Shown one piece after another: positions 1 through 5,323 of a DNA stretch of 5,323 nt. Below the pieces are notes generated by a model. That model was not told the DNA's origin. It ran no database searches and saw nothing but the letters and a program-made list of their open reading frames with translations. This stretch comes from Candidatus Brevibacterium intestinigallinarum. GTDB taxonomy: Bacteria > Actinomycetota > Actinomycetes > Actinomycetales > Brevibacteriaceae. The number at the start of each line of letters is the position of its first letter. Positions within the stretch are counted from its first letter, which is position 1. The DNA lies in assembly GCA_019117325.1 (NCBI GenBank), contig DWZY01000241.1, positions 1-5,323 on the forward strand. Reading direction: 5' to 3'. Made by a program: the position numbers and the translations under genes.

Positions 1-70
1 CCCCTCATGCGCGGGCAGGTCGCCGTCCCGCGCTGAACCAGTAGCGGACGACGTAAGCTGTCTAGCCCCG

Positions 71-100
71 CTTGTCATGTATGACTAGAGGGGGTTGGAT
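71..100 (+). promoter_or_regulatory. Possible promoter with internal near-palindrome upstream of the HicB-like gene
   Basis: A TTGTCA box at 72-77 is followed 17 bases later by TTGGAT at 95-100, a plausible but imperfect -35/-10 pair for a housekeeping sigma factor. It would start transcription near 107 and leave a leader of about 80 bases. Overlapping the -35 box and spacer is an inverted repeat, GTCAT-GT-ATGAC (74-85), which extends imperfectly to 71-88 (14 of 18 positions symmetric). A palindrome in that position is typical of a repressor operator. The downstream gene encodes a helix-turn-helix protein, so autoregulation is conceivable. This rests only on motif spacing; the -10 match is weak and the palindrome is short. 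Confidence 0.25.
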
Positions 101-170
101 TCACTTCCTGAAACCACACAAGACTCCAGACGTTCTCGGGGAGCTGCGAGCGCAAGGGTCTGGAGATCCC

Positions 171-177
171 GAAGGAG
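171..177 (+). promoter_or_regulatory. Ribosome binding site deciding the start of the HicB-like gene
   Basis: GAAGGAG lies 8 bases upstream of the ATG at 186. It is the only strong Shine-Dalgarno in the leader. The same reading frame is open back to 72, so this site is the reason for choosing 186 over the TTG at 72 or the ATG at 81. Confidence 0.7.
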
Positions 178-185
178 TGGATGTG

Positions 186-593
186 ATGAGCACGATGGCA
201 GAGGCCGGGACGGCAGTGGATGTCCTCGCCCGTCGCGAGGGGCGCTGGTGGGTGTTCGAGATCCCGTCGCTCGACGTGACCGGGCAGGCAGCGGATCTGA
301 GCAGCGTCGCGGATGAGGCTCGCGGGATCATCGCCGCATGGGACACGGACGGCCCCCGCGAGGAAGACATCCGCGTGCGCGTGCGTCTGGACGGTGAGTC
401 TGAGGCTCGCCGGATCTGGGAGGAGGGCGAGGCCGACGAGGCGGAGGCGCGGAAGGTGCTCGAGCGCTCGGCTGCTCGCAAGCGCGAGGCCGTGGCGCTG
501 CTTCGTCATGAGAAGGGGTACAGCGCTGCCCAGGCCGCACAGGTACTGGGTGTGAGCCGACAGAGGATCTACCAGCTGGGCGCGTCCGCCTAG
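186..593 (+). CDS. HicB-like protein with C-terminal helix-turn-helix, no visible HicA partner
   Basis: This 135-residue protein starts at the ATG at 186, placed by the GAAGGAG site 8 bases upstream; an ATG at 195 is a weaker alternative. Residues 11-69 (VDVLARREGRWWVFEIPSLD, then a helix with SVADEARGIIA, then the strand DIRVRVRL) resemble the partial RNase H-like fold of HicB antitoxins and related UPF0150 proteins. Residues 71-108 are charged and helical, a likely linker. Residues 111-131 (GYSAAQAAQVLGVSRQRIYQ) form a clear helix-turn-helix, so it probably binds DNA. Similar stand-alone proteins are common in actinobacteria and are usually annotated as HicB-family or sigma-factor-like regulators. 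No HicA-type toxin of about 60 residues is visible beside it, so calling it an antitoxin would be inference. Two stops in tandem (TAG TAA) end the gene. It lies 73 bases before jetA on the same strand, so a role in controlling the defence operon is possible but unproven. Confidence 0.75.
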   Translation: MSTMAEAGTAVDVLARREGRWWVFEIPSLDVTGQAADLSSVADEARGIIAAWDTDGPREEDIRVRVRLDGESEARRIWEEGEADEAEARKVLERSAARKREAVALLRHEKGYSAAQAAQVLGVSRQRIYQLGASA

Positions 594-640
594 TAACGCC
601 GCCCCAGGACGGGCTCTTCCTTCGCCGCTTCGCGCGCCCG

Positions 641-666
641 TGCCGGTCCACGGCAGAATGGTCCGC
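641..666 (+). promoter_or_regulatory. Possible leaderless promoter and small repeats before jetA
   Basis: CAGAAT at 654-659 ends 7 bases before the A of the jetA ATG at 667, the usual spacing between a -10 hexamer and the first transcribed base. There is no Shine-Dalgarno before this ATG, so jetA may be read from a leaderless mRNA, which is common in actinobacteria. No -35 box is recognisable. A 5-bp inverted repeat TGCCG-GTCCA-CGGCA (641-655) and a direct repeat GGTCCAC / GGTCCGC (645-651 and 660-666) overlap the element and could be a regulator site. The rest of the 594-666 gap holds nothing convincing; in particular no strong terminator separates the two genes. Confidence 0.3.
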
Positions 667-2130
667 ATGTCCGCACTCTCCCAGGCCCTCGCCTTCAAGC
701 GCCTCGCGCAGGACAGTGCGACCCTGCGGATGCTGCGGGCGGACCATGTCGCCGTCATGGCGGCGCTCCTGGGCGAGCACCTGGGTGCGCCCGGCACCCG
801 TCTGGACACGGATGAGGTCCACGAGCGCATCGACGCGGACCTCGTCGACCTGCGCGACCACTTCGACCTCGCTGACCGTCGCGCCAAGGCGTTCTGCGAC
901 GACTGGCGGAATGCAGGTCTCCTGGTCCGCCGCCCCGCGACCGAGGCCCGCGGTGAGACCTACGAGCTGTCCGCCGCCGGCTTCGACGCTCTGCGCATCC
1001 TCGAGCAGCTCGAGACCCCTCCGGCCGCGGTGACGGAGTCTCGCCTCGTCGCGCTCGCCTCCTCCCTGCACCAGCTGGCCATCGAGACGGACCCGGACAC
1101 CGGCCGCCGCCTCCGCGCTCTGGAGGCGGAGCGCCGCCGCATCGACCGCGAGATCGAGCGGGTCCGCGCCGGCGATGCGACCGCCCGCGTGCTCGACCCC
1201 GCCCGCGCCGAGGAGCGGGTGACGGACATCCTCCACCAGGCCCAGGGCATGCCCGCGGACTTCGCGCGGGTCCGCGCCCGCTTCGCCCAGCTCAACCAGG
1301 ACCTGCGCACCGGGATCCTCGAGGCCGAGGACGACGACGTCCTCGACGACATCTTCCGCGGTGTCGATCTCATCGAGTCCTCGGACGAGGGCCGCACCTT
1401 CACCGCCTTCTCCTCCTTCGTCCGCGATCCCGAGCAGTCGGCCGCCTTCGAGGAGGACGTCTCCGCAGTCCTCGACCGCGACTTCGCGCACCAGCTCACC
1501 CCGCGCGCCCGCCGCGCCCTGCGCGGACTCATGCGCGACATGAAGGACGGCAGCCGCGAGGTCCACGCGAGCCTCACGGACTTCGCCCGCGGCCTGCGTC
1601 GCTACGTGTACTCGCACGCCTTCCTCACCGACCGCGCCCTGCGGACCCAGCTCCAGGAGGCGCTCGCCCAGGCGGTGCCGGCCCGCACGCATGTGAAGCC
1701 GTACGCGGACGTGGGCGTCGAGCTGGAGCTGTCGACCCTGCGGATGACGAGCGTGGGCTCGCTCATCCTCCACGACCCCACGGAGTACGACACGGGTCAG
1801 GCGCTCACAGAGGCGACGACGGCGACCGTCGACGTCGCGACGCTCGCGGCCATCGCGCGCGAGAGCGAGATCGACTTCGACGAGCTCGTGACCAACATCA
1901 ACGCGGTCGTCGACGAGGCCGCGGGCCACCCCGTCAGCGTGTCCGAGGTCCTCGCCGCCCACCCCGCGACCCAGGGCGTCGCGAGCGTCATCGGCCTCGT
2001 GTCCCTGGCCGTCACGCACGGCGAGGTGGACGAGGATCGCACCGACGAGGTCGCGTGGGAGGGCCTGGACGGGGTGCCCCGCCGGGCCGTCATCGACCGC
2101 TACGTGTTCAAGAGGAGTGTGGACGCATGA
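667..2130 (+). CDS. jetA: JetA, DUF3375 kleisin-like subunit of a Wadjet anti-plasmid system
   Basis: The product has 487 residues, close to the usual size of DUF3375 proteins (JetA/EptA/MksF). It is the kleisin-like subunit that bridges the two JetC ATPase heads and holds JetB. The start at 667 gives the family-typical opening (MSALSQALAFKRLAQDSAT, then LRMLRADHVAVMAALL); GTG 640 and ATG 658 in frame would add 9 or 3 residues. Residues 45-115 look like a winged helix (AKAFCDDWRNAGLLVRR, YELSAAGFDALRILEQL). Residues 145-168 are a charged helix, probably coiled coil (RRLRALEAERRRIDREIERV). Residues 197-262 carry the family signature PADFARVRARFAQLNQDLR and IESSDEGRTFTAFSSFVRDP. The C-terminal part (about 425-484, QGVASVIGLVSLAV to VIDRYVFKR) resembles the second winged helix expected to touch the ATPase head. 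The stop overlaps the jetB start as ATGA. No frameshift or missing segment is visible. The family call comes from remembered conserved motifs, not from a search. Confidence 0.9.
   Translation: MSALSQALAFKRLAQDSATLRMLRADHVAVMAALLGEHLGAPGTRLDTDEVHERIDADLVDLRDHFDLADRRAKAFCDDWRNAGLLVRRPATEARGETYELSAAGFDALRILEQLETPPAAVTESRLVALASSLHQLAIETDPDTGRRLRALEAERRRIDREIERVRAGDATARVLDPARAEERVTDILHQAQGMPADFARVRARFAQLNQDLRTGILEAEDDDVLDDIFRGVDLIESSDEGRTFTAFSSFVRDPEQSAAFEEDVSAVLDRDFAHQLTPRARRALRGLMRDMKDGSREVHASLTDFARGLRRYVYSHAFLTDRALRTQLQEALAQAVPARTHVKPYADVGVELELSTLRMTSVGSLILHDPTEYDTGQALTEATTATVDVATLAAIARESEIDFDELVTNINAVVDEAAGHPVSVSEVLAAHPATQGVASVIGLVSLAVTHGEVDEDRTDEVAWEGLDGVPRRAVIDRYVFKRSVDA
2111..2117 (+). promoter_or_regulatory. 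Ribosome binding site of jetB inside the jetA end
   Basis: AGAGGAG lies within the last codons of jetA, 9 bases before the ATG at 2127. It supports that start over in-frame upstream starts such as the one at 2055. With the 4-base ATGA overlap it suggests reinitiation by ribosomes finishing jetA. Confidence 0.7.
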
Positions 2131-3071
2131 CCGACAGTGCCGCTGCGGAGATGGTCGGTGCTCGTGAGGGGACTGCCGGTGTGACCGGAGGTCCCGAGGA
2201 CGACGGCCTGCCGTCGCCCGCGCGGGCGGCCGCTCGCACCGAGTCCGGTCCCACCGATTCCGGGCGCACCGAGGCCGTCGACGGGTCCCCCTCTGCGCTG
2301 TGGTCGGGAGACACGGGGACCCTGCACGAGGCCTCGCGACGGGTGCTCCTCGAGCTGCTCAAGGGGCCCTATGTCTCCGGTGCTCAGAACCCGGGTCTGT
2401 GGGCGGCGCTCGTCGCGGACCAGGCGACGATCCGGTCCCGGCTCCACGATCTGTTCCTCGACCTCGTGCTGGACGAGTACGACGAGTTCGCGTTCACCCG
2501 GAAAGTCGAGACGCACGACCTCCAGGTGCCCAGTGCCTTGCGCGCGGAGCGGCTCACGTTCCTCGACACCGCGATGCTGCTAGTGCTGCGGCAGTTCCTG
2601 CTGACAGCGCCCGGTGAGGAGCGCGTCATCGTGGGCCAGGATGAGGTGTACGAGCAGCTGAGCGTCTACCGCGACGGCGATGAGTCGACGTTCCTGCGCA
2701 ATCTCAACGGGTCGTGGGGGCGCATGGTCAGTCGGCTGCGCGTCCTGCACTCGGCGGGCGAGGACCGCTTCCAGATCTCCCCGATGGTTCGGTTCCTCAT
2801 CGACGAGGACCGCGTCCGCGAGCTCACCGCGGTCTACCGCAGGATCGCGGGCGGGGAGGACCCGGGCGGCGAGGCGGCGGGAGGCGAGGCAGCCGGCGGT
2901 GACGCGGGCGGCGACGTCGACGAACGAGCCGACCACGCCCACCCTTCCGGGCGGCGGCAGGCCGCCGTCCTCGGGACCTCCGGTAACGGCGACGGGGACG
3001 ATGAGGCCGACCACGACCTCGGCGACGGTGACACCAGCGAGACCAGCAGCGACCAGGGGGAGCGGGCATGA
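2127..3071 (+). CDS. jetB: JetB, DUF4194 KITE/MukE-like subunit of the Wadjet system, with long disordered tails
   Basis: The product has 314 residues and begins at the ATG that overlaps the jetA stop. Residues about 64-240 are a recognisable DUF4194 domain: SRRVLLELLKGPYVSGAQNP, LWAALVADQATIRSRLHDLF, then VPSALRAERLTFLDTAMLLV, RVIVGQDEVYEQLSVYRD, and a last winged-helix-like part, SWGRMVSRLRVLHSAGEDRF followed by ISPMVRFLI. This is the MukE/KITE-type partner that binds the JetA kleisin and DNA in the SMC complex. Unlike a minimal DUF4194 protein it has an N-terminal tail (1-60) rich in G, P, S, T, D and E, and an acidic C-terminal tail (244-314) with a GGEAA-type repeat. Both look disordered. 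The tails also contain the two arms of a 40-bp inverted DNA repeat (residues 19-32 and 274-287), so the tail sequences are partly antisense copies of each other. The stop overlaps the jetC start as ATGA. The core assignment is firm; the function of the tails is unknown. Confidence 0.9.
   Translation: MTDSAAAEMVGAREGTAGVTGGPEDDGLPSPARAAARTESGPTDSGRTEAVDGSPSALWSGDTGTLHEASRRVLLELLKGPYVSGAQNPGLWAALVADQATIRSRLHDLFLDLVLDEYDEFAFTRKVETHDLQVPSALRAERLTFLDTAMLLVLRQFLLTAPGEERVIVGQDEVYEQLSVYRDGDESTFLRNLNGSWGRMVSRLRVLHSAGEDRFQISPMVRFLIDEDRVRELTAVYRRIAGGEDPGGEAAGGEAAGGDAGGDVDERADHAHPSGRRQAAVLGTSGNGDGDDEADHDLGDGDTSETSSDQGERA
2181..2220 (+). repeat. Left arm of a 40-bp inverted repeat in the jetB 5' part
   Basis: The reverse complement of this stretch matches 2948-2987 at 37 of 40 positions, including a perfect 19-bp run (2184-2202 here). 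The mismatches are at 2183, 2203 and 2214. It encodes JetB residues 19-32 (VTGGPEDDGLPSP and the first base of the next codon). The 727-bp segment between the arms contains the whole DUF4194 core. Alignment stops abruptly at both ends of the arm. Confidence 0.9.
2865..2915 (+). repeat. jetB: Short GGEAA-type tandem repeat in the JetB C-terminal tail
   Basis: JetB residues 247-263 read GGEAA-GGEAA-GGDA-GGD, an imperfect tandem repeat right after the DUF4194 core. The underlying bases are GGC/GAG/GCG-rich and differ at synonymous sites, so this is not a fresh perfect microsatellite. It probably forms a flexible acidic linker. Confidence 0.65.
2948..2987 (-). repeat. Right arm of the 40-bp inverted repeat in the jetB 3' part
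   Basis: This is the inverted partner of 2181-2220, with 37 of 40 positions complementary and mismatches at 2954, 2965 and 2985. The perfect core is 2966-2984. It encodes JetB residues 274-287 (GRRQAAVLGTSGN within them). The antisense strand of the left arm, read in register, gives GRRQAVVLGTSGH, so codon phase is preserved between the arms. Confidence 0.9.
3055..3062 (+). promoter_or_regulatory. Ribosome binding site of jetC inside the jetB end
   Basis: AGGGGGAG ends 5 bases before the ATG at 3068 and lies in the last codons of jetB. Together with the ATGA overlap it fixes the jetC start and indicates translational coupling. Confidence 0.65.
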
Positions 3072-5323
3072 CGACGGGAGCCCTCTTCGACCTCGGGCCC
3101 GAGGTCGCGGCCGCACCGACGGCCGGTGACGGGAGCGCGACGCAGGACCAGTGGCGGCTGGCGGAGGTCCAGGTGGCGAACTGGGGGACCTTCGACAAGG
3201 AGATCCACCGGCTGCCGATCGCGCGGCAGGGCCACCTCATCACGGGGCCGTCCGGGTCTGGGAAGTCGTCGCTGCTCGACGCGATCGCGGCGGTGCTGAC
3301 CCCGGACAAGTGGCTGCGGTTCAACCTCGCGGCGCAGTCGGCGGGGGCGCGGACGGACCAGCGCAGCCTCGTGTCCTACGTGCGCGGCGCCTGGTCGCGG
3401 ACGACGGACGACGAGGAGGACCGCGTCGTCAGCCGCTACCTGCGGCCCGGCGCCACGTGGAGCGGGATCGTGCTGCGCTACGAGGCGGCGGACCAGAAGC
3501 CCGTCTCACTGGTGCGGCTGTTCTTCCTGCGCGGGACCGGCACCTCGACCGCAGATCTGCAGGACCTGTGCCTGCTGGACCGGTCCGCAGTGGATCTGGC
3601 GGATCTCCAGGAGTTCGCGCGCGGCGGCATCGAGGCGCGGAAGGTGAAGGCCGCACTCCCGGAGGCCGTCATCACGACGAACGGGACGCACGGGAAGTTC
3701 TACGCGCGCCTGCGCAGCGTCTTCGGCATCGCGCACGAGTCCGCGCTGCAGCTGCTGCACAAGACGCAGTCCGCGAAGAGCCTCGACAGCCTCGACCAGC
3801 TCTTCCGCGAGCACATGCTGGAGCGGCCCGGCACGTTCGCGCTGGCGGACACGGCGGTCGAGCAGTTCGGCGAGCTCAACGACGCGCACGCCCACGTCGT
3901 CCAGCTGCGGCTCCAGCGCGACCACCTCTCGCAGCTGCGCGACGCATCCGGCGAGTACGAGTCCGCGCGCCAGACGGCGGAGGAGGCCCGGGAACTGGCG
4001 ACCGCCGTCCGCCCGTACACGCGCAGGCGCGCCCTGGACCTCGCGCGGATCGAGCGGACCCAGCTGGAGGAGAAGCAGTCCGGTCTGGCCGCAGAGGTCG
4101 AGCAGGCGGAGGAGGAGGCCCGCAGCGCAGACGACGCGTTCGACGCCGCGCAGCGCCGCAGCCTCGAGGCCGGCGGGGCGGACGCGGAGGCGCTCCAGGA
4201 CCGCATCCGGGACGCCCGCGGTGCTGCCCGGCAGACGGATGAGCGCTGGGAGTCGCTGCGCCGGCAGCTGAAGGCCGCGGGCATCGACCAGGCGCCCGCG
4301 ACGGCGGCGGAATTCGCGGAGCTGCAGACCGGCATCGCTCGGACACTCGGGGCGGAGGACGGTCCCGGCGGCCCCACCCACGAGCAGAACGAGCGGTACT
4401 TCGCAGCACTCCGCGAACTGCGCGAGATCGATGAGGCGATCGCGGATCTGCGCCGCAGCGGCTCGACCGTGCCCGGGAACCTGTTGGCGGTGCGGCAGGA
4501 GATCAGCGCGGGGACCGGAGTGCCGGAGTCCGCGCTGCCGTTCGCGGCGGAGCTCATCGAGGTCAGGCGCGAGCACGCGGACTGGACCGGCGCGATCGAG
4601 CGCGTGCTGCGCCCCCTGGCGCTCACCCTCCTGGTCCGCAGCGAGCACATCCGCACCGTCCGCCAGTGGGTGGACACGCACCGGATCCGCGCGCGCCTCG
4701 TCTTCGAGGAGGTCGCCGCGGAGCAGCCCCCGCCCCGGCCCCTGCGCAGCGATCTCTCCCTGGTCCACCGGGTCCAGGTGAAGGAGGACCGGTTCGGCGA
4801 CTGGGTGTCCGCGACGCTGGCGGAGCGGTTCGACATCGCGTGCGTCGACTCGCCGGACGCGCTGGACGACCACCCGCGCGCGGTGACGATCAACGGGCAG
4901 CTGAAGTCCTCGCGCACGCGGTACGAGAAGGACGATCGCTCGCGGATCGACGACCGCAGCCACTGGGTGCTGGGCGACCGCGAGGCGAAGGTCGAGGCGC
5001 TCATCACCCGGCGGCAGGAGGCGCAGGCGGAGTACGAGGCCGCGAAGCAGATCGTCGACGAGGCCTCCGCCGCCCGGGATCAGGCGCAGCACCGGGCGGG
5101 CGTGCTGGCGAGCATCCGCGAGCAGTCGTGGTCCGCGGTCGACCGCGCCGCAGCCGCCCGGGCGATCACGGATCTGGAGAAGAGGCTCGCGGCGCTCACC
5201 TCGGCAGACAGTGATCTGGCCGCCGCGGTCGAGGCCGCAGAGGAAGCCCGCCACCTGCGCGACCTCACCCGGCAGGAGGCGGAGGAGGCCCGGCACCTGC
5301 TGCGCTCGACCCGGCACGAGCAG
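3068..5323 (+). CDS. jetC: JetC, SMC/MukB-like ATPase of the Wadjet system, 3' end beyond the window
   Basis: The frame is open from the ATG at 3068 to the window edge, giving 752 residues with no stop. The family (COG4913, JetC/EptC/MksB) usually runs past 1,000 residues, so several hundred C-terminal residues are missing. After about 28 variable residues comes the ATPase head: VANWGTFDKEIHRLP (37-50), the Walker A loop GPSGSGKSS (60-68, K66 binding phosphate) and RSLVSYVRGAW (99-109), a family-typical stretch after Walker A. Residues about 270-460 are rich in A, E, R, Q and L with heptad-like spacing, the first coiled-coil arm. Residues about 462-640 form the central domain at the arm tip, with PFAAELIEVR (491-500), WTGAIERVLRPLALTLLV (506-523) and EKDDRSRIDDRSHWVLG (620-636), all typical of this family. 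Residues 637-752 begin the returning coiled coil. The signature motif and Walker B should lie beyond the window and cannot be checked. In the known system it powers DNA loop extrusion that leads JetD to cut small circular DNA. Confidence 0.92.
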   Translation, partial: MTTGALFDLGPEVAAAPTAGDGSATQDQWRLAEVQVANWGTFDKEIHRLPIARQGHLITGPSGSGKSSLLDAIAAVLTPDKWLRFNLAAQSAGARTDQRSLVSYVRGAWSRTTDDEEDRVVSRYLRPGATWSGIVLRYEAADQKPVSLVRLFFLRGTGTSTADLQDLCLLDRSAVDLADLQEFARGGIEARKVKAALPEAVITTNGTHGKFYARLRSVFGIAHESALQLLHKTQSAKSLDSLDQLFREHMLERPGTFALADTAVEQFGELNDAHAHVVQLRLQRDHLSQLRDASGEYESARQTAEEARELATAVRPYTRRRALDLARIERTQLEEKQSGLAAEVEQAEEEARSADDAFDAAQRRSLEAGGADAEALQDRIRDARGAARQTDERWESLRRQLKAAGIDQAPATAAEFAELQTGIARTLGAEDGPGGPTHEQNERYFAALRELREIDEAIADLRRSGSTVPGNLLAVRQEISAGTGVPESALPFAAELIEVRREHADWTGAIERVLRPLALTLLVRSEHIRTVRQWVDTHRIRARLVFEEVAAEQPPPRPLRSDLSLVHRVQVKEDRFGDWVSATLAERFDIACVDSPDALDDHPRAVTINGQLKSSRTRYEKDDRSRIDDRSHWVLGDREAKVEALITRRQEAQAEYEAAKQIVDEASAARDQAQHRAGVLASIREQSWSAVDRAAAARAITDLEKRLAALTSADSDLAAAVEAAEEARHLRDLTRQEAEEARHLLRSTRHEQ

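Noticed and set aside
1..70. Tail of an upstream gene entering from the left edge
   Set aside because: All three forward frames meet a stop within 87 bases (for example TGA at 34-36), and the fragments are too short to recognise. It could be a gene end or intergenic DNA.
72..185. N-terminal extension of the HicB-like protein from the TTG at 72
   Set aside because: The frame is open, but the peptide has no HicB-like features, and the strong Shine-Dalgarno at 171-177 points to the ATG at 186.
600..615. Terminator between the HicB-like gene and jetA
   Set aside because: GCCC and GGGC around 601-614 can pair over only 4 bp, with no T-run after it; too weak to call.
328..2019. Long minus-strand open frame (563 codons) opposite jetA
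   Set aside because: It is a shadow of GC-biased codons in jetA: its composition is dominated by V, G, R, A and E, it spans two real genes and an intergenic gap, and no domain is recognisable.
2055..2126. Longer JetB beginning upstream inside jetA
   Set aside because: It would overlap jetA by 76 bases, and the ATG at 2127 has a well-placed AGAGGAG and a standard ATGA overlap.
3151..4242. Plus-strand open frame of 363 codons within jetC
   Set aside because: It is out of frame with the Walker A-containing jetC frame and is very rich in G, R, A and P, the mark of a shifted reading of GC-rich coding DNA.
3506..5317. Long minus-strand open frame (603 codons) opposite jetC
   Set aside because: It lies antisense to clear JetC motifs, including the central domain, and shows low-complexity L/R/G/V-rich sequence typical of antisense frames in high-GC genes.

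Overview
The window is GC-rich DNA with strong G/C third-position bias, short intergenic gaps and ATGA start/stop overlaps. This points to a high-GC actinobacterium, possibly in the Micrococcales; the genus cannot be fixed from this sequence. All recognisable genes lie on the plus strand.

Layout: positions 1-185 are non-coding or the extreme tail of an unseen upstream gene, and hold a possible promoter and small palindrome. Positions 186-593 encode a 135-residue protein with a HicB-like N-terminal fold and a C-terminal helix-turn-helix. A 73-bp gap follows, then three overlapping genes: jetA (667-2130, DUF3375, kleisin-like), jetB (2127-3071, DUF4194, KITE/MukE-like) and jetC (3068 to the window end, SMC/MukB-like ATPase, truncated by the window edge after 752 residues). 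The order and families are those of a Wadjet anti-plasmid system (JetABCD, also called EptABCD or MksFEBG). The fourth gene, the nuclease jetD, should lie just beyond position 5323 but is not seen.

How they work together (from knowledge of the family): JetC dimers bridged by JetA and bound by JetB form an SMC-type motor that extrudes DNA loops. On small circular DNA the motor stalls and JetD cuts, which removes plasmids. The two 4-base overlaps, each preceded by a purine-rich Shine-Dalgarno, indicate one translationally coupled operon. This fits the fixed stoichiometry the complex needs.

The least expected signal is inside jetB. Its DUF4194 core is flanked by two long, apparently disordered tails. 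Each tail carries one arm of a 40-bp inverted repeat (2181-2220 against 2948-2987, 37 of 40 positions complementary) separated by 727 bp. The arms are in codon register, so the C-terminal tail reads as the antisense translation of the N-terminal tail. This could mark an old template-switch duplication, a dispersed repeat, or a substrate for inversion of the jetB core.
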